Source of the DNA: Methylococcus mesophilus
GTDB taxonomy: Bacteria > Pseudomonadota > Gammaproteobacteria > Methylococcales > Methylococcaceae
DNA length: 64,000 bases
Direction: 5' to 3'
NCBI RefSeq assembly: GCF_026247885.1
Contig: NZ_CP110921.1
Location: 1,426,001-1,490,000 of the forward strand
Part shown: piece after piece, positions 11,139 to 20,255 of the stretch
How the letters are laid out: every line of letters starts with the position of its first letter
How positions within the stretch are numbered: the stretch's first letter is position 1
Notes under the pieces: generated by a model
Seen by the model: only the letters and a program-made list of their open reading frames with translations
What the model was told of the DNA's origin: nothing
Database searches by the model: none
Position numbers and translations under genes: made by a program

Positions 11139-11762
11139 TCAGAATACGGCGGGGCCGCAAATCCACCGATACAAACGATCGATCTCCTCCGCCCCCTTGC
11201 CCCGCGGTTCGAATTCCTGGATCGACTTGCCGCAAGTGAGCGAATGCACGTAAGCCGCGCGCTGCACGATGCGCACCGGGGCCAGCGTGACCTCATAGCC
11301 GGCGACGGCTTCCGCCGCCTCGTCCGCCAGCGCTCCGCGCGAGGGAATCGAATTCAGCACCACCGCCGCGGGTGTACCGGCCAGCCGGGCCAGGTCGATG
11401 GTGGTGCCGATCGCGTGCAGATCGAGCACCGCGGGCCGGCAGGGAATGAGGATCAGATCGGCGGCACGCGCCGCCGCCAGCGCTGCAGTCTCCGAATGCG
11501 GCGCCGTGTCGATCACCGTGAAACCGCCGCCGTCGGCACGGGCTCTGTCCAGGCATTGCTGCAGGCGGTTCGCCTGGGCCGACTCGACCCGCGGCGCGAG
11601 CGCCTCCCGGTTGTCGCCCCAGACGCTGGCGCTGGCCTGGGGGTCCAGATCGACCAGCGTGACGCTCCGGACTCCCGCAAGCTCCGCCGCAACGGCCAGG
11701 TTGATGGCCAGAGTGGTCTTGCCGGCTCCGCCTTTCTGCGAAATCACTGCGATGATTTTCAT
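11139..11762 (-). CDS. Orphan ParA-family ATPase
   Basis: A deviant Walker-type ATPase of 207 residues, of the kind that positions plasmids, chemosensory arrays or other cargo. It shows the signature KGGAGKTT (residues about 10-17), the A' motif LVDLDPQASASVW, and a B motif in FTVIDTAPHSE. No ParB gene or parS-like site is seen nearby, so a chromosome-partition role is unlikely. The only linked gene is the 84-residue protein downstream, with the GGDEF protein divergent. The start ATG gives a standard MKIIAVISQKGG beginning. Confidence 0.85.
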   Translation of the reverse strand: MKIIAVISQKGGAGKTTLAINLAVAAELAGVRSVTLVDLDPQASASVWGDNREALAPRVESAQANRLQQCLDRARADGGGFTVIDTAPHSETAALAAARAADLILIPCRPAVLDLHAIGTTIDLARLAGTPAAVVLNSIPSRGALADEAAEAVAGYEVTLAPVRIVQRAAYVHSLTCGKSIQEFEPRGKGAEEIDRLYRWICGPAVF

Positions 11763-11899
11763 GGCCCAAAGCTACTGGACAAGCCCTATCCGGGTCAACC
11801 CGCGCCACGCTGTGCGGCTGATGCAAAGCCGGCTAAACTCAGGACTGTCGGCAAACCGGCCCGGTTTCCAGCCGCTACCAGCAACCTTGGAACGCCACG

Positions 11900-13252
11900 A
11901 TGCTCCGACTGACCCGCAAAGTCTTCGTCGACCTGTCGATCTGGATGATCGGCTTCGGCCTGTTGATCGGGCTGATTTTTCCGTTCTTCGCACTGAGTCT
12001 GGGGATTCCTTCCTCATTCGTCCTGACGCCCTGGTTTTTCGCGGCTTGCATCACTGCCGGATTCGCCGTGGGTGCGATGAACATTGCGCTGGCGCGTTCG
12101 GTCGTCGGCGAGCGGCTGCGGCTGCTGGCGGAACGGATGAGCCTGGTCGCAAGCCGGCTGAGAAGCATGGCGCACGGCGACACTGCCGAAAAATGCACCC
12201 CGGACCATTGCACCATCCAGGTCGATTCCGACGACGAAATCGGCGACAGCACCCGGGCATTCAACCAGTTGATCCATGCGCTGGCGCTTTCGATCGAAAC
12301 CGAAACGGCGGTGCGCAACTTCACAGAGATGTTGGTCAGCCAGCTCGACGTGCATCAGCTTACCGAACAGGCCTTGGCGCTCTTGCTGCAGCACACCGGC
12401 GCGGACGGCGGGGCGATCCTGATCGAAGTGGAGGGAGAAATCCGGGTCGCGGCGTCGCAGGGCATCGGCAGCGCCCACACTCTGGGGAACAACGACCGCG
12501 TCCGCAGCGCCTTGCGGAGCGAGCGCCGCCACAGGGTGAAACTGCCCGAGGACCTGGTGGTGGACGGCATGCTGGCGCAGTTCCGGCCGCGGGAAGTCAT
12601 CATCGACCCCGTGCTGCACAAGGAGGTGATCCTCGGGGCGGTCGTGCTGGCCAGCGGTCATGGCTTCAGTGCCGAAGACCGGAATCGTCTGGACGTCTTC
12701 GAAAGAGGCCTCGCGCTGGCATTGCACAATGCGCTCCTGTACGACCGTTTGCAGACCCTGGCTGCGCTCGATCCCCTCACCGGCGCCTACAACCGCCGGT
12801 TCGGGATGGCCCGGCTGGGCGAAGAGTTCAGGCGCGCGGTCCGGCTGAACCTGCCGCTCGGCCTCCTGATGTTCGACATCGACTATTTCAAACGAATCAA
12901 CGACACCTACGGCCATCTGGCCGGCGACCGGGTGCTCGCCCGCGTCGCCAAAACCGCGCGCACCGTGCTGCGCGAGGGGGACGTCCTGGTCCGCTACGGC
13001 GGCGAGGAGTTCATCGCGGTCCTGCCCGCCGCATCACTGCACGACCTCGAATACGTAGGCGAGCGACTGCGCCACATGGTCGAAGACCTCATACTGATGG
13101 ATGGCGACCAGTCGATACGCGTGACTGTCAGCATCGGGGCGACCGCGTATCCTGACACCGACGTGGAAAACGACACCGCCCTGGTCGACCGTGCCGACAA
13201 GGCGCTTTACACCGCGAAATCGGGCGGGCGCAACCGCGTGGTCGTCACCTGA
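11900..13252 (+). CDS. Membrane diguanylate cyclase with HAMP-like, GAF and GGDEF domains
   Basis: Predicted to make cyclic di-GMP from two GTP. The 450 residues begin with two hydrophobic segments (about 10-35 and 45-65), then a HAMP-like linker. A GAF-type sensor region follows (roughly 130-280: ALLLQHTGADGGAILIEVEG onward). The C-terminal GGDEF domain has LDPLTGAYNRRFGM, LLMFDIDYFKRIND and the active-site RYGGEEF. An inhibitory I-site RxxD (REGD) lies five residues before GGEEF, so product inhibition is expected. The ligand of the GAF region cannot be read. It is divergent from the parA gene. Confidence 0.9.
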   Translation: MLRLTRKVFVDLSIWMIGFGLLIGLIFPFFALSLGIPSSFVLTPWFFAACITAGFAVGAMNIALARSVVGERLRLLAERMSLVASRLRSMAHGDTAEKCTPDHCTIQVDSDDEIGDSTRAFNQLIHALALSIETETAVRNFTEMLVSQLDVHQLTEQALALLLQHTGADGGAILIEVEGEIRVAASQGIGSAHTLGNNDRVRSALRSERRHRVKLPEDLVVDGMLAQFRPREVIIDPVLHKEVILGAVVLASGHGFSAEDRNRLDVFERGLALALHNALLYDRLQTLAALDPLTGAYNRRFGMARLGEEFRRAVRLNLPLGLLMFDIDYFKRINDTYGHLAGDRVLARVAKTARTVLREGDVLVRYGGEEFIAVLPAASLHDLEYVGERLRHMVEDLILMDGDQSIRVTVSIGATAYPDTDVENDTALVDRADKALYTAKSGGRNRVVVT

Positions 13253-13288
13253 CGCCGCATTTCCCTCGCTCTTGCAACAGGACACGAC

Positions 13289-13783
13289 ATGAACATCTAC
13301 GACTTCGAAGTCCGCACCCTGGACGGCGAAACCATTCGCTTGGACGTCTACCGGGGCGAGGTTCTCCTGATCGTCAACGTCGCCAGCCGCTGCGGCTTCA
13401 CCCCGCAGTACGCCGGCCTGGAAGCGCTGTACCGGCGCCACCGCGACGCCGGCCTGGTGGTGCTGGGCTTCCCCTGCAACCAGTTCGGCGCCCAGGAGCC
13501 GGGCAGCGAGGCGGAAATCAGGCAGTTCTGTTCGAGCCGGTACGAAGTGAGCTTCCCGCTGTTCGCGAAGATCGAGGTGAACGGCGAGCATGCCCACCCG
13601 CTCTACGCCTATCTCAAGTCCGCGCAACCGGGGCTGCTCGGCAGCGAAGCCGTCAAATGGAATTTCACCAAGTTTCTGGTCGGCCGCAACGGTGAAGTCG
13701 TCAGGCGCTACGCCCCGACCGCGGCGCCGGAGAGCATCGAACCCGACCTCTTGCCGCTGCTGGCCGCGGGGAGCGGGGGCTAG
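13289..13783 (+). CDS. Glutathione peroxidase (cysteine type)
   Basis: A thioredoxin-fold peroxidase of 164 residues that reduces hydroperoxides; bacterial members often use thioredoxin rather than glutathione. The active-site segment NVASRCGFTPQY has a TGC cysteine codon where animal enzymes use selenocysteine. The Gln and Trp of the catalytic tetrad lie in FPCNQFGAQEPG and VKWNFTKFLV. An ACAGGACACG sequence precedes the ATG. Its TAG stop overlaps by four bases the stop of the convergent solute-binding protein gene. Confidence 0.92.
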   Translation: MNIYDFEVRTLDGETIRLDVYRGEVLLIVNVASRCGFTPQYAGLEALYRRHRDAGLVVLGFPCNQFGAQEPGSEAEIRQFCSSRYEVSFPLFAKIEVNGEHAHPLYAYLKSAQPGLLGSEAVKWNFTKFLVGRNGEVVRRYAPTAAPESIEPDLLPLLAAGSGG

Positions 13784-14523
13784 GGACTGTAGTTGTGGGC
13801 ATCCAGAATGCGGCCGTAGGTGCCGTCGTTCTTCATCGCCTTGAGAGTCCGGTTGAAATCGTCGACGATCCGCGCGTGATTGGGATTGGCGCGGCTGACG
13901 GCGATGTGGAGCTGCTCCAGGCCGACCGGCCGCGGCAGGAATTCGAGGCGGTTCTCGCTCTCGGGCAGGTATCTCTTCGCCGTGTATTCCAGCACGTGCT
14001 TGTCGTCGATCACCAGATCGCATTGGCCCTCCACCAGTTCGGTCAGCGCCTCGACCAGGGTGTCGTTGGCGATCTTCAGCACCCCGCCCGCACGGAGAAA
14101 TCCTGAAGGATAGCCGTAGTTCTTCACCATACCGATTCGCAGGCCCCGGATGTCGCCGTAATCCTCGAACTCGATGTCGGTCCATTTGCGCTTGACGAAG
14201 CGGACGTCGTTGACGAGGTAAGGATCGCTGTAGTCGAGATATTGGGCGCGTTCGTCGGTGTACCAGATGTTCGCGACCACGTCGTAGACGCCGATGCTCG
14301 CCCCTTCCAGGTCGCGCGACCAGTCGTCCACCGTGAGTTGCGTGGTGTAACCGGCGCGGGAAAACACGGCGGACACCAGATCGATGGCCAGACCGCCGCC
14401 CGTGGCGGTCGGGTCGACATAGGGCGGCCACTCGTCGGCCACCACGCGCAATTGCTCGGCCCTGGCGGCCAGGGCAAAGAACAACAGCATGGCAGCCAGA
14501 CTCAGCTTAGGCAGTTTGGACAT
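13780..14523 (-). CDS. Periplasmic solute-binding protein (SBP_bac_3 type)
   Basis: A 247-residue protein of the family-3 extracellular solute-binding proteins (amino-acid ABC transporters or signalling). The ATG at 14523 opens a clear signal peptide (LSLAAMLLFFALAARA, cleavage before EQLRVV). Family features include ADEWPPYVDPTATGGGLAIDL near the N-terminus, EDYGDIRGLRIGMVKNYGYP and GQCDLVIDDKHVLEY. No permease or ATPase genes are adjacent, so it may be an orphan receptor or serve a distant transporter. The ligand is unknown. Confidence 0.8.
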   Translation of the reverse strand: MSKLPKLSLAAMLLFFALAARAEQLRVVADEWPPYVDPTATGGGLAIDLVSAVFSRAGYTTQLTVDDWSRDLEGASIGVYDVVANIWYTDERAQYLDYSDPYLVNDVRFVKRKWTDIEFEDYGDIRGLRIGMVKNYGYPSGFLRAGGVLKIANDTLVEALTELVEGQCDLVIDDKHVLEYTAKRYLPESENRLEFLPRPVGLEQLHIAVSRANPNHARIVDDFNRTLKAMKNDGTYGRILDAHNYSP

Positions 14524-14854
14524 CTTGGGACCCCGTTCCTTGATGAAATTGGTCGATGGCAGCACGGTTGAAGGAAATGCGCAATGGCTGCGGTGGGAGA
14601 AAAATAGCACTCGCGCGGCCCACCGCGCTCGGTTCGGAAGTGTAGAGGGAGTAAGCGACGAAATCGAGACGCTGGAAATTTCGAACAAGTCCGGCTACGG
14701 GCTTTGCGCACAGATGGCTATACTTTGGACCGGCGCTGGAGTTATGCAATTTACGCGCTGCCGGGCGCCTGACTCAGGAGCCTACCCGGCCGGAACCGGA
14801 AACAACGCGCACGGGGACCCAAACCCTGTCGATAAATACGATAAAGAGGCTGCC
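14524..14854. other. Divergent intergenic region, no gene seen
   Basis: These 331 bases separate the minus-strand solute-binding protein gene from the plus-strand DUF1800 gene and must hold both promoters. A long frame from the DUF1800 gene stays open across it, but it has no ribosome-binding site and no family similarity. I see no RNA gene or repeat. Confidence 0.5.
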
Positions 14855-16603
14855 ATGACCCGCGCAAGAATCCCCGACATCGGGTTCCACGGATCCCGAA
14901 ATCCAGCATTGGAAAAAGTATCGAAACCCGTGCGCTGGTTGCCAGCCGCCGGAGCCGTCGTCTTGCTCGGCGCGACCGCTTTGGACACGCAGGGCGCCTC
15001 CGCGGCGGTCAACACCGCCGATGCGGTACGCTTCCTCGAACAAGGCAGCTTCGGGCCGACCGATGCCGCCATCGCGGAAGTGCAGAAACTCGGCTTCAGC
15101 GGCTGGCTGGACATGCAGCGCAACCTCCCGGCTTCGCGCTTTCCGGATCTGCCCGAGTTTCCTTCCAATCCCGCGGAAGGCTGCCCCAAGGACGATCCGT
15201 CAACTTCCCAGAACTGCTACCGGGACCATTACACCCAGTTTCCCCTGCAGATGCAGTTTTTCCTGCATGCCTTGGGCGGGACGGACCAACTACGCCAGCG
15301 GGTGGCTTTCGCATTGAGCCAGACGCTCGTGGTGTCCGGGGTCCAGATCCAGCAGCCCAGTGCCCTGGCGCCCTACCTCAACATCCTGGCGGACAACGCG
15401 TTCGGCAATTATCGCGACCTGCTGGAAAAAATCACGCTGAATCCCGCCATGGGCGATTACCTCGACATGGTGAACAACGACAAGCCGAGCAGCGACGGCA
15501 AGTTCAAACCCAACGAAAACTACGCCCGCGAAATCCTGCAGTTGTTTTCGATCGGCCTCTATCAGTTGAACACGGACGGCACCCTCAAGCTCGATTCGAA
15601 AGGCCAGTCCATCCCGACCTATACCCAAGACACCATCGGGAACTTCGCCCGCGTCTTCACCGGCTGGACCTATGCCCCCAAGGACGGCGCCACGCCCAAG
15701 AAGCACAACCCGCGCAACTATCTCGTTCCCATGGTGCTGTACCGGGTCAACGGCGCGGACACCAACCACGACAAGGGCGCGAAGCCACTGCTCAGCTATT
15801 CTGGCGCGGTGTATTCCACGTTGCCGGCCAACCAGGACGGGGAAACCGACCTCAAACAGGCGCTGGACAACATTTTCCGGCATCCCAACGTCGGGCCTTT
15901 CATCGCCAAGCGGCTGATCCAGAACCTGGTGACCAGCAACCCGAGCGCGGCTTACGTGGGACGGGTCGCCAGGGTATTCAATAACAACGGCTCCGGCGTC
16001 CGGGGGGATCTGTTCGCCACCGTCAGGGCGGTCCTGCTCGACAAGGAAGCGCGCGGCGCTTCGCGCCGGGAAGCGGGATATGGGCGGTTGCGAGAGCCGG
16101 TGCAATTCGTAACCAACCTGCTCCGCGCATACAACGCCCAGAGCGACGGTGTGCTGGCCGAACTCCCCAAGGCCATGGGCCAGAACCTGTTCTACTCGCC
16201 TTCCGTCTTCAACTATTACCCCCGTGAATACACCGTCCCCGGAACGGCGCTGCAAGGGCCGGAATTCGGCATCGAGTCCAGCGCCGCCGCGCTCAACCGC
16301 GCGAACGTCGCCTATCTCCTGATTCTTTCGAAACTGCAGCTTCCGGGGGCGACGACGCCGACCACGATCGATCTGAGCGGACTCGACGCCCTGGGCGCCA
16401 ATCCGGACGCCACCCAGCTCATCGAATCGATCAACCGGCTGCTGATGCACTCCTCGATGTCGAAGGACATGAAGACCACCGTCGGCGCCGCCCTGCCATG
16501 CACGCGCAAGGCCGGCCAGGGCAGCTGCACGGAAGCGCATCTGCGCGCGCAGATCGCCCTCTATCTCGTCGCGACCTCGTCGCAATATCTGATCCAGAGG
16601 TAA
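14855..16603 (+). CDS. DUF1800 family protein
   Basis: A 582-residue protein of the DUF1800 family, usually encoded next to a DUF1501 partner and of unknown biochemical role. The ATG at 14855 follows AAAGAGG. A hydrophobic segment ([16 protein letters not shown]) near residues 28-45 indicates export. Family features include [72 protein letters not shown] and [12 protein letters not shown]. It ends five bases before the DUF1501 gene, so the two form one operon. Confidence 0.88.
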   Translation: MTRARIPDIGFHGSRNPALEKVSKPVRWLPAAGAVVLLGATALDTQGASAAVNTADAVRFLEQGSFGPTDAAIAEVQKLGFSGWLDMQRNLPASRFPDLPEFPSNPAEGCPKDDPSTSQNCYRDHYTQFPLQMQFFLHALGGTDQLRQRVAFALSQTLVVSGVQIQQPSALAPYLNILADNAFGNYRDLLEKITLNPAMGDYLDMVNNDKPSSDGKFKPNENYAREILQLFSIGLYQLNTDGTLKLDSKGQSIPTYTQDTIGNFARVFTGWTYAPKDGATPKKHNPRNYLVPMVLYRVNGADTNHDKGAKPLLSYSGAVYSTLPANQDGETDLKQALDNIFRHPNVGPFIAKRLIQNLVTSNPSAAYVGRVARVFNNNGSGVRGDLFATVRAVLLDKEARGASRREAGYGRLREPVQFVTNLLRAYNAQSDGVLAELPKAMGQNLFYSPSVFNYYPREYTVPGTALQGPEFGIESSAAALNRANVAYLLILSKLQLPGATTPTTIDLSGLDALGANPDATQLIESINRLLMHSSMSKDMKTTVGAALPCTRKAGQGSCTEAHLRAQIALYLVATSSQYLIQR

Positions 16604-16608
16604 CCGCC

Positions 16609-17964
16609 ATGATGTCACGCCGAAAATTTCTTAAGCAGTCGAGCCAGACACTGGGGGCAGCCGCCCTGCTTTCCAGCCTCGGCCGGATCGTCCCGGCCCA
16701 GGCCGCCGCGGGCGATTACAAGGCCCTGGTCTGCATCTTCCTGGCGGGCGGTAACGACAGCAACAACACCGTCATCCCCTACGACGACTATGCCGCGTAT
16801 CAGGCGGTCCGCGGCACCGGCGCGCTGCTGAACATCCCGCAGGCCCAACTGCTGCAGATCGCCGCGGCCAGCCACCAGGACAAGCTGTTCGGGCTGCATC
16901 CCAGCCTGCCGGAATTGCAGGCGCTCTATGCCTCCGGCAGACTCGCGGTCCTGGCCAACGTGGGCACGCTGGTCCGCCCGATAACAAAAACCGAGCTGCT
17001 GGGCAGCGGACCGCGCCCGGAAAACCTGTTCTCGCATTCGGACCAGCAGGCCCAGTGGCAGTCGGCCACGGCTTCGAGTTCCGGCCAGTCCATGCCCACC
17101 GGGTGGGGCGGGCGGCTGGCGGACGACATCGGGAGCGCCTACAACCCCGGCATCAGCTTTCCCATGGTCACCTCCCTTGCGGGAGTGACCCTGTTTTCCA
17201 CCGGCAAGACCACCAGCCCGATCGTTCCCGGTGCGACGCTCATCGGCCTCGACGGCAAGGACCCGGTGGCGACGGCGGCCTATAACGCCGTGCGCAAGCT
17301 CCAAGGGCTGGACCTGGGGATGACCTTGGTCAAGGCCAAGAGCGCCATCACTTCGTCGGCCATCGACAACAGCCGAACCCTGCAATCGGCGCTGAAAAAC
17401 GCACCGGCTCTGTCCACCCCCTTCCCCGGCACCAGCATAGGCGGCCAGCTCAAGACCGCGGCCAGCATCATCGCCGCGCGCGGCACGATCGGCCTCAGCC
17501 GGCAGATATTCTTCTGCACCCTGGGCGGCTTCGACACCCACGCCGGACAGCCGGGAACCCAGAGCAGCCTCCTCGCCCAGCTCAGCCAGGCCATGAAGGC
17601 GTTCTACGACGCCACCGCGGAACTCGGCGTGGAAGCCAACGTCACCACCTTCACCCTCTCGGACTTCAACCGCACCTTCCAGCCGAACTCCGGCCTCGGC
17701 ACCGACCACGCCTGGGGCAGCCATCATTTCATCCTGGGAGGCGCCGTGAACGGCGGTGATTTCTATGGCCGGTTCCCGGCGCTGCAACTGAAGGGGCCGG
17801 ACGACCTGACCGGCGAGGGTCGCTGGATACCCACCACTTCGGTGGACGAATACGGCGCGAAACTGGCGGAATGGTTCGGGGCCGCGGACCTCGCCGCGGC
17901 ATTTCCCAACCTCGGCAACTTCGACACAGGCCGCACCGATCTCGCCTTCATGAAGGCCGGCTGA
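16609..17964 (+). CDS. DUF1501 family protein, Tat-exported
   Basis: A 451-residue member of DUF1501, an alkaline-phosphatase-like (sulfatase-fold) family of unknown substrate. It begins with a twin-arginine signal ([20 protein letters not shown]). Characteristic segments are [34 protein letters not shown] and a C-terminal [17 protein letters not shown], which carry likely metal ligands (Asp and His). The ATG at 16609 is five bases after the DUF1800 stop. Both proteins are probably extracytoplasmic partners. Confidence 0.9.
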   Translation: MMSRRKFLKQSSQTLGAAALLSSLGRIVPAQAAAGDYKALVCIFLAGGNDSNNTVIPYDDYAAYQAVRGTGALLNIPQAQLLQIAAASHQDKLFGLHPSLPELQALYASGRLAVLANVGTLVRPITKTELLGSGPRPENLFSHSDQQAQWQSATASSSGQSMPTGWGGRLADDIGSAYNPGISFPMVTSLAGVTLFSTGKTTSPIVPGATLIGLDGKDPVATAAYNAVRKLQGLDLGMTLVKAKSAITSSAIDNSRTLQSALKNAPALSTPFPGTSIGGQLKTAASIIAARGTIGLSRQIFFCTLGGFDTHAGQPGTQSSLLAQLSQAMKAFYDATAELGVEANVTTFTLSDFNRTFQPNSGLGTDHAWGSHHFILGGAVNGGDFYGRFPALQLKGPDDLTGEGRWIPTTSVDEYGAKLAEWFGAADLAAAFPNLGNFDTGRTDLAFMKAG

Positions 17965-18022
17965 TCGGCGCTGCGGATCATCAATGCTCCGGAGCGTCGA
18001 ACCCGCTCCGGCGCCCTCGCGA

Positions 18023-19195
18023 TCAATCGAACTTCAATTCCAGGACGGACACGTCGTCTTCGAACTCGGCACGGTCCTGGATGGCACGCATCGCCGCCAG
18101 CAGCTCCCGCGGCCCGCCGCCGGCCGAAGCGACCGACGCCAGCTGGTCCATGAACTCGCCGAAGGTGAACTCTTCCCCGCCGGGGCGCGTGACCTCGTAA
18201 ATCCCGTCGCTGAACAGATAAACCGCAGCGGCCGGCGGTAATCGGAATTCTGCTGTAGCAAAAACGGAATCGCTCATGACACCGATGGGCATGGCCTGCT
18301 GACGCAGCTCCGCGGGCGCGCTGCCGGCCGCGATGACGATCGCCGGGGGATGCCCCGCGCTGGCGTACCGCACCTTGCGGGTGGTCCGCTCGAACACCCC
18401 GTACCAGATGGTGAAATACAGCAGATTGTGCTCTTCCATGGCAAAGGCTTCGTTGAGCGCGCCGAGCACGGACGCCGGGTCCAGGAAATCCACCTCCGTG
18501 AAGGTGCGCCGGCTGACGGCCGCCATTGCCGATACCGAGAGCAGGGCCGGCCCCACGCCATGGCCGCAGACGTCCAGGAGGAAAAATGCGAAATGGCCGG
18601 GATCGACGTCGAAATAGCCGAAGGAATCCCCTCCCAGCGTGGTGGAAGGCACGAACTCCCAGGCGCTGCGGATGGGCCCCGCGAGTATCGGCGCCGGCAG
18701 TTGCGAGCGCACGTAGCTCGCCGCTTCGTGCAGTTCCGCCGCCAGCGCGCCGTAGGCCTCGTCGCGCTGCAACTGGGCGATGTAGGCATTGGAATGGTAG
18801 CGCAGGCGGGCGATCAGCTCGATGCGGTCGGGCAGCTTGACCAGGTAGTCGTTCGCCCCCCGTGCGAAGGCTTCCGCCTTCACCGTCGGCTCCTCCTTGC
18901 TCGACAGCACGATCAGCGGGATGTTGCGGGAAGCCGGATGTTCCCGGAACCGCACCACCAGATCGAGGCCGTCCACGTCCGGCATCACCAGATCCTGGAG
19001 GATGATCGTGGGCCTTACGCGCTCCGCTTCCGCCAGCGCCTGGGTCGGATCGCTCAGGAAATGGAACTCGATGTCGGTCTCGTCCTTCAGCAGGCGGCGG
19101 ACGGCTTCGCCGATGATCTTCTGGTCGTCGATCAGCAGCACGACGACGGGGTGGGCAACCGCGAGCACCCCGGCCACCCCTTTCTCTTCACTCAT
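18023..19195 (-). CDS. Response regulator with PP2C/SpoIIE-type phosphatase output
   Basis: A 390-residue last gene of the Wsp-type operon. Residues about 15-135 form a receiver closely resembling that of WspR: VVVLLIDDQKIIGEAVRRLL, PTIILQDLVMPDVDG (acceptor Asp present) and GANDYLVKLPDRIELIARLR. A short linker leads to a SpoIIE/RsbU-type serine phosphatase domain with GGDSFGYFDVD, FFLLDVCGHGVGPALL and a terminal EDDVSVLELKF carrying the metal-binding aspartates. So the output is protein dephosphorylation, not c-di-GMP synthesis as in WspR. It overlaps the upstream cheB-like gene by eight bases. No anti-sigma antagonist gene is seen in the window. Confidence 0.87.
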   Translation of the reverse strand: MSEEKGVAGVLAVAHPVVVLLIDDQKIIGEAVRRLLKDETDIEFHFLSDPTQALAEAERVRPTIILQDLVMPDVDGLDLVVRFREHPASRNIPLIVLSSKEEPTVKAEAFARGANDYLVKLPDRIELIARLRYHSNAYIAQLQRDEAYGALAAELHEAASYVRSQLPAPILAGPIRSAWEFVPSTTLGGDSFGYFDVDPGHFAFFLLDVCGHGVGPALLSVSAMAAVSRRTFTEVDFLDPASVLGALNEAFAMEEHNLLYFTIWYGVFERTTRKVRYASAGHPPAIVIAAGSAPAELRQQAMPIGVMSDSVFATAEFRLPPAAAVYLFSDGIYEVTRPGGEEFTFGEFMDQLASVASAGGGPRELLAAMRAIQDRAEFEDDVSVLELKFD

Positions 19196-20255
19196 CAGAA
19201 GCTCCCTGGGAAACTCGTCCCGGTTCGGATAACGAACGTATGTGCTCCACCACGGCGGGCGCGATCCGGTTCAGAGGCAGAACGGCGCTGGCCGCTTGCT
19301 CCCGGACCGCGGCCCCCGGCATGCCCCAGATGACGCTGGTGTTCTCGTCCTGTGCGATCGTCATCATGCCCGCCCGCCTTAAAGCCAGCAGGCCCGCTGC
19401 ACCGTCCCTGCCCATCCCGGTCAGCAGTACCCCGCAACCGGCCAGGCCAGGGACAACGGCGAGGCTTTCGAACAGCCGGTCCACCGACGGGCAGTGGTTG
19501 GCCTTGTCCTCGGCATCGGCGTAGTGGAGCCGCATCCGGCCATCCAGCACCATGTGCGCCTCGCGAGCGGCAAGGAATACCGTAGCAGGCCTGATCCGCT
19601 CCGGCCGCTCCAGCAGCCTGACTTCCAGCGGCGTCTGGCGCGACAGCCAGTGTGCCAAGTTGTCGGCAAAACGCGCATCCAGATGCTGCACCACCAGGAC
19701 GGCAGCGGGAAAATCGGCCGGAAGCCCGGCGAGAACGACGCCGAGCGCATGGGGACCGCCGGTCGAGGACCCGATTGCCACCACCGGCACCGCCCCGCCG
19801 TTCGACGGCCGAAGCGGCCGAGGCGCTGGCTTTCCCGCGGATGCCCCTTGGAGCGGCGCGGCCATCAGGGCACCCACCGTTGCTATCTTGCGCAACAGCT
19901 CGCCGGCACCGGCAATCTCCTTGCCATCACCCACCCTTCGGGGCGTCTCGACGGCATCCAGCGCACCAGCTGCAATCGCCTCGTAGACTCGGGTGAATGC
20001 ACCGGCGATCGTCGCCGTCACCACCAGGATGGGGCAAGGGGTCGTGCCCATGATACGGCGGGTGGCTTCGACGCCATCCATCGCCGGCAGATGCATCGCC
20101 ATCAGAATCAGATCCGGTCTGTCGGCGGCGCAGCGGGCCACGGCTTCCTTCCCGTCGAGGGCGGTCCAGCAGACCTCCAGGCCGGTCGCCGGCTCGACCA
20201 CGCAACGCAAGGTTTCGATCGCCTGAAGGTCGCCGTTTACGATCGCGATTCTCAA
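19188..20255 (-). CDS. CheB/WspF-like methylesterase with degenerate receiver
   Basis: A 355-residue chemosensory methylesterase that would demethylate a chemoreceptor. The C-terminal domain has its catalytic elements: VAIGSSTGGPHALG (Ser), VVQHLDARF (His) and LTGMGRDGAAGL (Asp). The N-terminal receiver is degenerate. The acceptor position reads DLILMAMHLPAMDG, with Ala53 (codon GCG) where the phospho-acceptor Asp is expected. The acidic pocket is also altered (IAIVNGDLQAIE). Control by phosphorylation is thus unlikely. It overlaps the cheA stop by four bases (ATGA). Confidence 0.9.
   Translation of the reverse strand: MRIAIVNGDLQAIETLRCVVEPATGLEVCWTALDGKEAVARCAADRPDLILMAMHLPAMDGVEATRRIMGTTPCPILVVTATIAGAFTRVYEAIAAGALDAVETPRRVGDGKEIAGAGELLRKIATVGALMAAPLQGASAGKPAPRPLRPSNGGAVPVVAIGSSTGGPHALGVVLAGLPADFPAAVLVVQHLDARFADNLAHWLSRQTPLEVRLLERPERIRPATVFLAAREAHMVLDGRMRLHYADAEDKANHCPSVDRLFESLAVVPGLAGCGVLLTGMGRDGAAGLLALRRAGMMTIAQDENTSVIWGMPGAAVREQAASAVLPLNRIAPAVVEHIRSLSEPGRVSQGASDE

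Noticed and set aside
11398-13155. A 585-codon plus-strand frame overlapping parA and the GGDEF gene
   Set aside because: It is out of frame with the GGDEF protein and antisense to parA, with arginine- and proline-rich noise and no motif.
13289-13783. Possible selenocysteine glutathione peroxidase, given selD nearby
   Set aside because: The active-site codon is TGC, an ordinary cysteine, and no in-frame TGA is present.
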